The notes beneath the pieces are model-generated. The model searched no databases and was not told the origin of the DNA. It saw only the letters and a list, made by a program, of their open reading frames with translations. This document shows, piece by piece, positions 11,693 through 22,413 of a stretch of DNA of 64,000 nt; within the stretch, counting starts at the first letter, position 1, and each line of letters opens with the position of its first letter. Position numbers and translations under genes: made by a program. Source of the DNA: Serripes groenlandicus (taxonomy: Eukaryota; Mollusca; Bivalvia; Cardiida; Cardiidae). The stretch lies in NCBI GenBank assembly GCA_031761405.1, contig JASEVX010000001.1:109163403-109227402 (forward strand), read 5' to 3'.

Positions 11693-12300
11693 AGCAATAT
11701 GCTGTGGGTGATATGATATTTTGAATATCCACAACATTGAGATTGATGGACAAGTAAGAACAGGAAATATGCTCCTTTCCCAGAGGTAAGCTGTTAAAGT
11801 TCGAAAATAAATAGATGAACAAAGTACTAAAACATCCTTTTCCAAATGCAACATGCAACTAAAGAAAAAGACAATGTCTTTTTATCTTAAGGTTTGTTTT
11901 TCTTTTATCTGCGTATAAAATTCATTATTATGGCTTTGTTTGGCAATTATAAGAGTGATGACATCTCAAACATTGCTGCACATTGCAGCAATTGTTTTTT
12001 AACCCCAACCCACCTGCAGATGCATTTTAATGCAATAGCAGCAGACGACTTTTGAAAACATTGTGGCCAAAGGTGGAATTGCTCATGATGAGCAATTTCC
12101 CATTTGGCCACAATGTTTTCAACTTTATTTTACACTTCCGCTATCTTTTATGAAAATATTTCAGGTTTTTGTCACCATGTTTTAAACTTTATTTTACACT
12201 TAAGCTATCTTTTATGGAAATATTTCACGTTTTTGTCACCATGTTTTCAAAGTCAAAGCTGACCTTGTTAAATGATTATTTTGTTTCTGTCTGATTTTAG

Positions 12301-12472
12301 GGCTGTTTCATGTACCAAGTTTCTATTGAAGCCTTCAATAATGCTACCCTGACAGTAAAAAGATCGACATCCCCAACAGTATTTGATGATTCTGTACCGC
12401 AGGCTGGGTTTGTTGCTGAAGGATTAGATTTTGTAACAGATGTTGTATGGTGGGGAGAAAGTGCTTACATGG
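12301..12472 (+). CDS. Exon 3: FN3-like module end and linker
   Basis: Acceptor CTGATTTTAG, donor ATGG|GTATTT; phase 0 in, phase 1 out (residues 103-159). It encodes GCFMYQVSIEAFNNATLTVK followed by RSTSPTVFDDSVPQAGFVAE. The start is the F/G-strand of an FN3-like fold, and S-x-x-V-F-D-D-S-V-P-Q-A-G is a diverged form of the TPP link. Reading on past the donor meets TGA at once, which fixes the donor. Confidence 0.82.
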
Positions 12473-13409
12473 GTATTTGAAACTTTTGATCAAAATATTA
12501 TTTCATAAGTTGTAGTATGCATTTAACACATCTGAGGATACAATTGTAACAGCTTGAACATTGGAAGTATAATTTTGTTGAAGAATTTAAAACACTGGAT
12601 CAAAGAAAAATGTCTCATTATGTTCCCATAATTATCAGGGATAGTGTTCATTCAACTATGTGCAGGAAGTACAATCAAATGTTAACACTTTCCTATATAC
12701 AACAAACCTGTAGAACATGCCTTAACCCTTTCCCTCATATAGACGCTTTCTGACGCCTTTGCAGAAGAAAGCTCTTTGAAAACATAGTGACAAAAGAAGA
12801 AACGAGCAATTTCTTCTTTTGGCACAAAGTTTTTCACTTTTAATCATAGGTTATCCATTCAATTATAGAGATTTTCCATTTTTCGACAAAATATATTCAA
12901 AGTTGTCTGCTGCAGAATTGTGGTATGAGGGAAAAAGGGTTAAAAACCAACTTGGTCAAAATATATATATTTTTTTCAGAACCTGTAAATGAATACTTCA
13001 GGATCAAAGTGAAAATAGTATGCAAACTCCATCCTATAACCTGCTTTCTGTTGATTAACAACAAATCCTAATGTTTTCATGCTGAAGATTAAGATATGGC
13101 ATATAACTTCCTTAATTTATCCTATCAATTTACTACCGTATTCCTGCTTGACTGTTTGAAACCAAATTTCAGGAATGAACTAGATTGTTTCAGGATATTG
13201 TGACCATAATTCATAGATAGATAGACAGACACCTTATACTGATATCTTATGGTTTTACTCGAGGTTATTTGGGCCAAGGTTGCAGATAAAGTTCAATTAT
13301 CGAAACATTGGTACTATGCGGTTGGGGAAAGATTAATGCTATGTCAAATACAATCTAGTTTAAATTGTACTTACATTAGGCTCACTATTACATCACCCTG
13401 ATGTCACAG
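12473..13409. other. Intron 3 with one intact MITE
   Basis: Apart from the MITE at 12722-12943 it is unremarkable AT-rich DNA. Confidence 0.5.
12722..12943. mobile_element. TTAA MITE, intact
   Basis: TTAACCCTTTCCCTCATATA at the left and TATGAGGGAAAAAGGGTTAA at the right give terminal inverted repeats inside a TTAA target, as in piggyBac-type elements. A central self-complementary AGAAATTGC/GCAATTTCT block is present. Confidence 0.85.
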
Positions 13410-13651
13410 AAGAACCATGTCCAAACCGAACCATTGCTATGAATGACACTGGATGGGGTACAATAGAAATAAACAACACACAAGATCCAACAGGATTCCA
13501 ATGGAACTTGGAACAGAGGCCTGCCAATGTTTTATATAACAACTACACAGATACCATAACAGTTAAGATTGCCAGAGATTCCAAGCATGACTTGATATAT
13601 TCAGGAGCCTATATGAGATCTGCAGAATTATTCAAAGGAGGTCTATATGAG
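13410..13651 (+). CDS. Exon 4: start of GH16/concanavalin-like domain
   Basis: Acceptor GATGTCACAG, donor GAG|GTAAGA; phase 1 in, phase 0 out (codon 160 spans the junction; residues 161-240). It encodes a stretch with NYTDTITVKIARDSKHDLIY and SGAYMRSAELFKGGLYE. The S-G-A-Y-x-R-S ... F-x-x-G-x-Y-E pattern matches the strand in GH16/laminarinase-like folds where the chain reads Y-x-S-G-R ... F-x-Y-G-R-x-E. Several sequons (NRT, NDT, NNT, NYT). Similarity is judged by eye, so the family call is moderate. Confidence 0.8.
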
Positions 13652-13779
13652 GTAAGAGTTATCTATGTATTATTACATGATTGCTAAAATCACAACCAAA
13701 ATTAATATAAGACACATATATATTTTATTTCTGAATCTTCATTCAATGTGGCAGATTATGGTCAAAGATGCAGCGAAAA

Positions 13780-14130
13780 ACCCCGAAGAAATTCTTAATA
13801 CTTTCATTTATAAGGGAACTGGGCTGTTACTCCCCAAATCACCACCTTTCTCCATTAATGCTCTCCTCACATGGAGCTGGCCCAGCATTAGAGATCCAAT
13901 CACTGGGCCTGGTGTCCATGTTCTACCTGCAGGGTCCAATCCTTGGGGTAACTCCCTTGTCGCTCTCCACAGAAGATATTCTCCAATGGAGGTGGCCCAG
14001 CGTTAGAGATCCAATCACTGAGCCATGCGACGAACCATCATCTTTCCTTACCAAGTGGATCGGTAATCAGGCAGTTCCCTTTACAGACCAAATTTGTTGG
14101 CTCTTCCAACGACTTCGACTATAAGTTTCC
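13780..14130 (-). repeat. Paired direct repeats flanking the recombinase relic
   Basis: Two ~40-bp blocks with TGGCCCAGC(A/G)TTAGAGATCC then AATCACTG start near 13872 and 13987, 115 bp apart. They follow the recombinase/SGNH relic on its 3' side. Ngaro-type tyrosine-recombinase elements carry split direct repeats downstream of their genes, so these may be part of that structure (inference). Confidence 0.45.
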
Positions 14131-14230
14131 CATTACAATAACAGTGGTTTGATAATTATAGATATTCTTCCGGAATTTTCCTAACCAATTTTATGAGCCG
14201 AAAACATTTTCAAGGGAGTCTTTACATGAC

Positions 14231-14291
14231 AATAAAAACATATCACACCCCGCATCCAGCTGTCCGATGTGGGGTGTGATATGTTTTTATT
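14231..14291. repeat. Near-perfect 26-bp hairpin
   Basis: Arms 14231-14256 and 14266-14291 are complementary with one mismatch, around the 9-base loop CAGCTGTCC. The arm core is ACATATCACACCCC. It abuts the end of the recombinase/SGNH relic on the minus strand. Confidence 0.9.
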
Positions 14292-15009
14292 TTATTTATC
14301 CCTGAAATAAAAGCCAGGAGTATCAGTATTTATTTCCTCGTGTGTGATGAATCTACCTCCAATGTAAGTCGTCAACCTCCTAAGGAACTTGTTTAAAAGT
14401 TTTCTTTTGTTTTCGACCTTGTCCCGAGATAAACTTGCAGACCAGGCCATCCTCGGCAGCATGGCAGACACCAGGAAAACAGCAGTGGGAAACATTTTAA
14501 GTCACTGCAAGAATTGACGCAGAACATTACAGCGTACCAAACCAATATCATTCAAACCCAAATGCAACATAATCGCACGAGGTGCAGCATTATGCAGTCT
14601 CAAAATACTGTATCCTATTCATCAGTTGGTCCCAGTGCATACCCCTGATGCCCAGTCATTTAATGCTTGAAATTCCAGGTATACCCAAATTATTGACCAC
14701 ATGTCTAGTGGCTAGCCTCTGTTCCGCCCAATCGATGTATGAATCCCCAATGATCCACACATCTGAAAGTAAACTTGTATAGGTGTATAAGTGTCAACAA
14801 AAGTGTAAACAATTCCTGCAGCTGACTTAAACACTTTATCTGATGTATTTGTATAAATGAATCTGATGTCCATCTACACATTGTTTTTATAGTTTCGTCA
14901 GGAATACCCTGCTTAGCCAGCCAAGTGGCTGCACTGATGTGGAAAGAATGTGTTTTAAAAATTGCCTCATTTAACTGCAGACTTCTAATAACTTTACTTC
15001 GAACAGCCC
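14289..15009 (-). pseudogene. Tyrosine-recombinase retroelement relic (Ngaro/DIRS-like) with SGNH-like tail
   Basis: On the minus strand, from about 15009 down, one frame reads FKTHSFHISAATWLAKQGIP followed by DETIKTMCRWTSDSF. This is the C-terminal box of a tyrosine recombinase (H-S-F-R-I-G-A-A-T ... R-W-S-S-D-x-F), with the HxxR arginine replaced by H. After a frame change come VWIIGDSYIDWAEQ and GIRGMHWDQL, then LHLGLNDIGLVR, and finally an open stretch with AMLPRMAW and IGGRFITHEE. These resemble the GDS and GND blocks of an SGNH-hydrolase-like domain that follows the recombinase in such elements. Stops and frameshifts (stop after SSIK, after FETA and after FLQ) make it non-functional. 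It lies antisense in intron 4. Confidence 0.75.
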
Positions 15010-16639
15010 CAAACTACCTAATGGGGAACCATCCGCATGGCAAAATAAGCAGTTATTGTTGTTGTTTTGCGGTTTTATTTTCAGATAATTATACATAGCT
15101 TTTACAAGACATGATCCCGGTAATAAATTGGCCTATTTTAAGCAATAGTCCCCATTATTTAATTCTTTATCTTAAGGATATTTCAAGGTTCGTCTACTTT
15201 GAAGAGTTTTAGGAAAACGTTAAACAAATAGATAATTGGACAGAATTTTAAGACAGCGTTAAAGACATTGTTTGAAAAAGAGAAATTGCTGGTTTAAGGC
15301 AAAAGTTGTACGTTCTCAAAGTAATCATATAATTGAGTATCCATATCAAAGTTTCTGGAGGTAAAATAAAGGATAAAACCATTCCCACAACAAATTAGCT
15401 GCAAACGACTTTGAAAACAGACAGGCAAAGTTATACAAAATCTTTAAAAGGGAAATTTTAATTATTGCAAAGAGATGAAAAGAAAACATGATGGCAAAGG
15501 AAAAATTGCTCATTATGGGCAATTTCTCCTTTTTCAACAATGTTTGTAGGGTGACACATTGGGATAACTTCTCTGTCTGTCTGAACATCGCTCTTTGACC
15601 TAACTGGCAGACACAACATATGTGTTTCTTTGGATATAATACATTTATAACACCATATTCTTCCCTAGATTGATAAATTTTGAATTTTCTTATACGATCT
15701 TATTCAAAATGATCTAAGACCACCGGTAAAGATTTCCAGAAGAAAGTCATTGGAAGCCGCCAGGAGGCGGCTTCCTGTAGGGATGCTTTTAATTTTCGAT
15801 CAAGGAGAATATTTAGACCTGCCAGCGTGACCACATATCTTGATTTCTCTTTGTCCTTTCTAAGTACATTAATTTAAGGTAATGACTTTTAAAATATCCC
15901 TTTTACACTCTATATACATGTGTGAGTTTTACAAATTAAAAACAAAAGACAAAGGCCAGTATATTAATTGAATGTATGTACATTTTTATTTAAGCGAAAT
16001 TCATACTGTATCTACTCTAGACAGTAAAATAGAGAACCCTTCTATTGAATTTGTAAATGTAGTCTGGTTCCTTAAAATTACATGCTATGATATATTACGC
16101 AGTAATTAGACGAAGAAGCCTCATCCCGTATTCACTTAACTTTTCAATTTAGATATTTGTCTAAATCTAAATCTTAATATTTAGTCCACGTTTTGGATTT
16201 AATCCGTATTCACCAACGCGTTTTAAACCGATCTCAATTTGGTCTAGTGTGTAAATGTCGTAAGCGGCCACGCAGCGACTCTGGTTCCGGAATCAAGTTA
16301 AGAGCTAAAATAAAAGACAGTACCATTCATCTATAGTCTATTTATAGATTTTCATTTTTATCGCAATTTCACATACATTTTTCATTTGCTTTGCTTTTAA
16401 TAATCTGACTTTCATGTTCAGTACATACTGGATTCAAAGTTAACTTTGAGTACAATTGTCATCGCAAAATGCAGACATGAAAAGATTTAAACCACAGAAA
16501 TATCTGTTTCAAGATCAATTACGATCTTTTTTGTTGTTGCAGTTCCACATTTCATGAATATCGCGGTAAACATGATATAGGTGTATTTTGCCTAGCCAAC
16601 AACATGTTTTATCACGGATGCGATGTGAACATCCAGAAT
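15010..16639. other. Intron 4, middle part
   Basis: 15380-15550 holds decayed MITE pieces (GCAAACGACTTTGAAAACA; AAAATTGCTCATTATGGGC). 15752-15775 is a perfect 10-bp-arm hairpin (GGAAGCCGCC, loop AGGA, GGCGGCTTCC). The remainder has no recognisable feature. Confidence 0.5.
15752..15775. repeat. Perfect GC-rich hairpin
   Basis: GGAAGCCGCC and GGCGGCTTCC separated by AGGA, in otherwise AT-rich intron DNA. It is shaped like the terminal hairpin of a small mobile element, but no second end was found. Confidence 0.8.
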
Positions 16640-16878
16640 ACTTAAATGAAAGAATGAATGAATGTATATTGTTTTATGGCGCATCGACAGCTAAGGTCAT
16701 TTAGCGCGCAATTAAATTTAATTATTCATGATCCCTGGGTAAACAAACCAGTACTAGACTTTAAAATGTGCCTTGCCCAAGGGCACTCCACCATGACTGT
16801 AGTGCCGCGACTGGGGATCGAACCCGGGACACCCGGTTTTGAAATCCCCGACGCTAACCACTCGACCACAGCAGATTC
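16640..16878 (-). mobile_element. tRNA-derived SINE, copy 2
   Basis: Same family and orientation as 351-565. The B box GGGTTCGATCCC (minus strand of 16814-16825) is followed in the body by TTCATGATCCCTGGGTAAAC (plus-strand wording), shared with copy 1. The two copies differ by scattered substitutions and a small indel, so they are independent insertions. Confidence 0.85.
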
Positions 16879-18318
16879 CAATACTTAAATGAAATGAAAT
16901 CTTCTGATTCTTACAAACAAAGTGTGATCGGATTAACTGAACTGTATTTAACTTATCACTGTAAATGTAGACAGCATTTCAACTCTTATATCAACTGGTA
17001 AATTTACAGTTTGAGAAATAAATTCAAGTAAATTTTCAAGCACTGGTTTAACGTTTTCAAAAAAAATGAAACTAGTTCCTATGTTAAGCATTTCCCTTAT
17101 ACGTAGCACATTAAGTAAAATTTGGAACATCTTGCTAAATGAAGGTATAATTTATGGACATAAAGTAGAAAACATTGTAGCAAAAGGATAAATTCCTCGT
17201 GATCAATTTCTCTTTTTGTCACAATGTTTTCAAAAGTCGCTGCAGCTATTGTCAGTCTTTCGGATTACGTGTACATAGAAATACGTTTACTTGATTATCT
17301 GAATGCTAATCACGACACGAGTTCACATCAGTTTCGTCAACTCGAGATTGTGCGTTTGTAATCCGACAGCTTTGATTTTCAATTGCTCAATTTGCCACAA
17401 TAATTCCAACTTTTTTCAATTATCTTACTATCATTTATAGAGATTTTCTATGTTTTATACTTGATGATTTTAAAGTCTGTCAGAGTAAACATCATTGAAA
17501 TCATTGTGGCAAAAGGAGAAATGGCTCATAATGAGCAATATCTGCATTTGCCACAATAATTCAACACTTTTCAATTATCATACGATCATTTATAGAGATT
17601 TTTTTTACTTGATAATTTCAAAGTCGTCTACTGCAGATTTGTTTTATGTGGGAAACCCTTTCCCATTATCATGACTTAACGATACAAACAAAAAACAGAT
17701 TTTCTGTGTGTCAGCATTATTTGATAAAACATTATCATAACAGGGCCTGTGTTGTTGATTGTTTTTGGTACTAATTTAAATTTATCATAACCTCTTGTCC
17801 ATTTATCTTTAGTATTATATGTCACTTTTTATGATCATCTTAACTCTAAATTATCTCATTCACTTAAAACACAGACCCTGCCAGGTTAAATATCCTACAT
17901 AAAACTTATATCTTCAATAATCGATATCAGCATTACTGACTACAGATTAAATTGTTCTAATGTTTGTGGAATTAAATGATCTTTTTTCTTATTTTTTCAT
18001 GTGAAACGAAATATTGTGGCTTCTCAAACATCCTTCTTGTCTAGTCTGAAGTGAATTAACCCTACCCCACACACAAAATATCTGCAGCAAATGAATTTGG
18101 ACATAACCAGACACAAAATATGAAAAGCTCTATAGATGAAAGGGAAATATAGAATAGAGTTAAAACCATTGTGGCAAATGGGGAGAAATCGCTTATGATA
18201 AGCAATTTTTCATTTTGTCACAATGTTTTCAAAAATTGTTTGCTGCAGATGAGTCAAAATGCATCTGCTAGTGGGAAAGGGTTGAGTAAGTTACATGAGT
18301 TCTCTTCTGTTGTTACAG
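16879..18318. other. Intron 4, right part with MITE fragments
   Basis: MITE fragments at 17165-17245 and 17370-17660 (repeated GTGGCAAAAGGAGAAAT and TCATTTATAGAGATTTT). A fuller copy is at 18058-18288 (AACCCTACCCCACACAC ... GTGGGAAAGGGTT), ending 30 bp before the exon 5 acceptor. Confidence 0.6.
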
Positions 18319-18468
18319 CTATCAATCAGGGCTGCCAATGGGGGAGGTAATGCAGTGACAGGTGTCACCTTCTGGGATGGACAGGCAGATGATCTCCATA
18401 TATACAACCATGAAGAGGAAGTAGATTGGACAGAAAGTGTATGTGCCTGCTGCTACCAGGATCCCATT
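18319..18468 (+). CDS. Exon 5: GH16-like domain with ExDxxE motif
   Basis: Acceptor TTGTTACAG, donor ATT|GTTAGT; phase 0 at both ends (residues 241-290). It encodes LSIRAANGGGNAVTGVTFWD followed by GQADDLHIYNHEEEVDWTES. A hydrophobic strand ending in F-W is followed, at the spacing seen in GH16 proteins, by E274-V-D276-W-T-E279. This fits the GH16 catalytic signature E-x-D-x-x-E (nucleophile, assisting Asp, acid/base). Cys-rich CACCYQDP follows. A MITE starts only 7 bp after this exon, and the donor GTTAGT is weaker than its neighbours. Confidence 0.83.
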
Positions 18469-18475
18469 GTTAGTA

Positions 18476-18708
18476 TTAACCCTTTCCCATATATAGACAC
18501 TTTCTGACGTCTTTGAAGCAGACAATTTATGAAATCGATCATTGTGACTAAAGGTCTAATTGCTCATTATGATCAATTTCTCCATTTGCCAAATTGTTTT
18601 CAACTTTATTCAATAATCATTCTATCATTTATAGAAATTTTCTATATTCTGGACTTTAAATTTTCAAAGTCTTTTGCTGCAGATTCATTGTATATGGAAA
18701 AGGGTTAA
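18476..18708. mobile_element. TTAA MITE, intact, 7 bp from a donor
   Basis: TTAACCCTTTCCCATATATA and TATATGGAAAAGGGTTAA ends. It begins within the first ten bases of intron 5, directly behind the exon 5 donor. Confidence 0.85.
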
Positions 18709-18759
18709 GGCAGTCATAAAGAGGAAACATTTTAGCTGGCATATCAATCTGTCTAGCAT

Positions 18760-18937
18760 ATTAACCCTTTTCCACATACAACAACTTTGCAGCAGATGAC
18801 TTTGATAACATCTTGGCTCATATGTTGAAAATCCCTATAAATCAAAGTACAATTACTGAATAAAATTGAAAACATTATGGCAACAAAAATATTTTTTAAA
18901 TAGTTGTCTACTGCAGAAGCATCAGAAAGGGTTAATG
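18760..18937. mobile_element. TTAA MITE, shortened copy
   Basis: TTAACCCTTTTCCACATAC at the left and CATCAGAAAGGGTTAA at the right; the middle is reduced. The rest of intron 5 to 19504 is plain AT-rich DNA. Confidence 0.7.
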
Positions 18938-19504
18938 AGAAATCTGCTTTCAAACATTTGATGCAAACGTTTTAACATCCAAAATGATGGAAGTTTAACT
19001 TAAACATTAGGAAAAGGAGAAACTGCTCAAATTTACAAGTTCAAGTATATTTTCATTGTTTACAAATACCACATATATCACATTAATTATATGGGGCAAA
19101 TTGATCAATTCCATAGATTTCTCTTAATCTTAGGTGGTCAAAGGTTGATGATGTTCCGTAGCTAACATGAACTTGTCAGGTCAATTAATTACCAATTATT
19201 GTAGTGTTATATAAAACTCTGAAGTTCAGCATGAATGGAGTGGTAATAAAATTGGTCACTGCACACAAAAATCAACCTTCAGATATTTTGCAATTAATGT
19301 CATTAACAATAACTATCAAATTGAATTGTTGGTATTCTAGCATCACCGTTCTGCAGAGACTTTCAGAATGCTTGTATGACTAGATGGCATAGTAAATGGA
19401 CTGAACGGAGTGATCTTGATCTTAAATTTAAGTAGAGAATCCCAAAATGGTCAATCTCTGTCTCATTTGGCTCATTTATTTCTTTTTTTTTAAAATTACA
19501 ACAG

Positions 19505-19646
19505 CCTGAAGATTGTCCTTGTGACTGTGATGAAGTGAAGATGAATGATAATGGTATTATTCCACCAGCACTGGAACCTACTGAAGCCACTGTTTTAGAG
19601 TCAAGTGTTGTAGCACAGCAGTCCTGTGGAATACAGTTGTATGCAG
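19505..19646 (+). CDS. Exon 6: Cys-rich insert of the GH16-like domain
   Basis: Acceptor AAATTACAACAG after a poly-T tract, donor GCAG|GTAATA; phase 0 in, phase 1 out (residues 291-337). It encodes PEDCPCDCDEVKMNDNG, an acidic Ser/Thr-rich spacer, then AQQSCGIQLYAG. Together with exon 5 it places seven Cys in a short insert between the two halves of the GH16-like fold. The last ~37 coding bases plus the donor are the seed of the 72-bp tandem array that follows immediately. Confidence 0.82.
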
Positions 19647-21224
19647 GTAATACTATACGACACTGTTGAGTTGAATCTTGTATCACAACAGTCTTTTTGT
19701 GGAATACAGTTGTATGCAGGTATACTATATCACACTGTTGAGTTGAATCTTGTATCACAACAGTCTTTTTGTGAAATACAGTTGTATGCAGGTATACTAT
19801 ATCACACTGTTGAGTTGAATCTTGTATCACAACAGTCTTTTTGTGGAATACATTTGTATGCAGGTATACTATATCACACTGTTGAGTTGAATCTTGAATC
19901 ACAACAGTCTTTTTGTGGAATACAGTTGTATGCAGGTATACTATATCACACTGTTGAGTTGAATCTTGAATCACAACAGTCTTTTTGTGGAATACAGTTG
20001 TATGCAGGTATACTATATCACACTGTTGAGTTGAATCTTGAATCACAACATTCTTTTTGTGGAATACAGTTGTATGCAGGTATACAATATCACACTGTTG
20101 AGTTGAATCTTGTATCACAACAGTCTTTTTGTGGATTACAGTTGTATGCAGGTATACTATATGACACTGTTGAGTTGAATCTTGTATCTCAAGACTTTTT
20201 GTAGAATACAGTTGTATGTAGGTATACTATATCACGCTATTGAGTTGAATCTTGTATCACAACAGTCTTTTTGTGGAATACAGTTGTATGCAGGTATACT
20301 ATATCACACTGTTGAGTTGAATCTTGTATCACAACAGTCTTTTTGTGAAATACAGTTGTATGCAGGTATACTATATCACACTGTTGAGTTGAATCTTGTA
20401 TCACAACAGTCTTTTTGTGGAATACATTTGTATGCAGGTATACTATATCACACTGTTGAGTTGAATCTTGAATCACAACAGTCTTTTTGTGGAATACAGT
20501 TGTATGCAGGTATACTATATCACACTGTTGAGTTGAATCTTGAATCACAACAGTCTTTTTGTGGAATACAGTTGTATGCAGGTATACTATATCACACTGT
20601 TGAGTTGAATCTTGAATCACAACATTCTTTTTGTGGAATACAGTTGTATGCAGGTATACAATATCACACTGTTGAGTTGAATCTTGTATCACAACAGTCT
20701 TTTTGTGGATTACAGTTGTATGCAGGTATACTATATCACACTGTTGAGTTGAATCTTGTATCACAAGTCATTTTGTAGAATACAGTTGTATGTAGGTATA
20801 CTATATCACGCTATTGAGTTGAATCTTGTATCACAACAGTCTTGTTGTATAATACAGTTGTATACAGGTATACTATATCACACTATTGAGTTGAATCTTG
20901 TATCACAACAGTCTTTTTGTGGATTACAGTTGTATGCAGGTATACTATATGACACTGTTGAGTTGAATCTTGTATCACAAGTCATTTTGTAGAATACAGT
21001 TGTATGTAGGTATACTATATCACGCTATTGAGTTGAATCTTGTATCACAACAGTCTTGTTGTATAATACAGTTGTATGCAGGTATACTATATCACACTAT
21101 TTAGTTGAATCTTGTATCACAACAGTCTTTTTGTGGATTACAGTTGTATGCAGGTATACTATATGACATGGTTGAGTTGAAACTTGTATCACAACAGTCT
21201 TGTTGTGGAATACAGTTGTATGCA
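19647..21224 (+). repeat. 72-bp tandem array seeded by an exon 3' end and its donor
   Basis: About 22 units. The first is 73 bp and most others exactly 72 bp. Each contains CACAACAGTCTTTTTGTGG then AATACAGTTGTATGCAGGTA, matching the end of exon 6 (CAGCAGTCCTGTGGAATACA and GTTGTATGCAG|GTAATAC). The array therefore repeats a coding-exon end with a donor-like GCAG|GTATAC in every unit. A higher-order repeat is visible: 19771 and 20345 carry the same variant (GTGAAATACA), 574 bp apart, with the surrounding variants in the same order. Because 72 is a multiple of three, both strands show long open frames; these are by-products. Confidence 0.92.
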
Positions 21225-21526
21225 TTTGTATAGCTTCTTTACCACAATGCAGGTGATCGATTAAGGACCATATTAGCCCTCATCTTTAAACCTCATTCAT
21301 TAAAAATGTATTCCTTGATTTTCTGAAAGTCTTTACTTTAGTATTTTCTGTTCCTAATAAAAGACGACAGCAATATAAATTTCCAACATTTTGTGATCAT
21401 GTAATTGTCATTGTCTAGTCAATAACTATGAAAATCTTTTTTTATGGCCAAAGTACGCTGATTTTTTGTTTACAATCACTTTACGTTTTTTCTTAAATAG
21501 GTAGCACTTATAGATATATTAGGGAC

Positions 21527-21830
21527 ATGTGTTGTATCACAGTATTGTTGTTGCATACCGTTGTATTCAGGTATAATTTCACACACTTTAGAAAGACGAG
21601 TGTTGTATCACAACATTGTTGTTGCATACAGTTGTATTCAGGTATAATTTCACACACTTTAGAGAGACGAGTGTTGTATCACAATATTGTTGTTGCATAC
21701 CGTTGTATTCAGGTATAATTTCACACATTGTATTCAGGTATAATTTCACACACTTTAGAGAAACGAGTGTTGTATCACAACATTGTTGTGGCATACAGTT
21801 GTACATGTATTTAGATTTATTTTCACACAT
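21527..21830 (+). repeat. Second, diverged ~70-bp tandem array
   Basis: Four to five units with TGTTGTATCACAACATTGTT and GCATACAGTTGTATTCAGGT, clearly related to the 72-bp units (TTGTATCACAACAG ... ATACAGTTGTATGCAGGTAT). It is separated from the main array by ~300 bp of unrelated DNA, so it is an older or displaced branch of the same satellite. Confidence 0.85.
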
Positions 21831-22267
21831 TGATATATAGACATTTATTGGAGATAAGTCTAGGATCGAATTAAAAGATAAATCAAAGAAATGATTTGAC
21901 AAAGACCATATTACACTAATCGTTTTTTATTGTGGCAGAAACTGGCCATCGCTTTTATAACAAAACAATTCAATTCAACTTAAAGTTCTACAATGCACTT
22001 TGTTCTGGTAGAAGGTAGTCTATGAACCCTGGGAGCCTCTGCAACTGACAAATTGGGAAATTATTGTTGCAAAAGGAGATACTGCTCTTTATGAACAATT
22101 TCTACTTTTAGCGAAATACTTTCAACTCTAGTTAATCATTATACACATTTACAGTGAATTTGGATATTTTTGCCAAGATGTTTTCACAGTCATCTGCTGC
22201 AGATTTGTTGTAAGTGGCAAAGGGTCGCAGCATGTCTATCATATGTTGTGTGCATGTATATTTTCAG
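21831..22267. other. Intron 6, right end with MITE fragment
   Basis: 22060-22230 is a decayed MITE (GTTGCAAAAGGAGATACTGC ... CATCTGCTGCAGATTTG ... GGCAAAGGGT), ending about 40 bp before the exon 7 acceptor. Confidence 0.55.
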
Positions 22268-22413
22268 GCGCCAACTCAAAAGTAGTAACATGGTGTAGAT
22301 TCTATAATAATTCAGCACAAACAATGAGAGTAGAATCTGACCTCAATGTTGATCCATCCGCTGACTTCCACACTTACCGAGTTGACTTCAGTATTGTTAA
22401 AGAAGACATTACA
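22268..22413 (+). CDS. Exon 7: GH16/concanavalin-like domain, second half
   Basis: Acceptor ATATTTTCAG, donor ACA|GTAAGT; phase 1 in, phase 0 out (residues 339-386). It encodes ANSKVVTWCRFYNNS and then DPSADFHTYRVDFSIVKEDI. The D-F-H-T-Y-R-V-D-F ... I pattern, continued in exon 8 by VYMDG, is characteristic of GH16 and related jelly-roll domains (DFHtYxxxW ... IxfyVDG). A perfect GTAAGT donor supports the end. Confidence 0.87.

Noticed and set aside
19675..19719. Array units as 28-bp microexons (CACAACAG ... GCAG|GTATAC)
   Set aside because: 28 bp is not a multiple of three, and phase-1 entry would scramble the frame; it also breaks the clean join of exons 6 and 7.
19363..20764. Long open frames on both strands (up to 251 codons) through the 72-bp array
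   Set aside because: The unit length is a multiple of three, so any stop-free frame stays open. The peptide is only the repeated unit and does not continue into real coding sequence.
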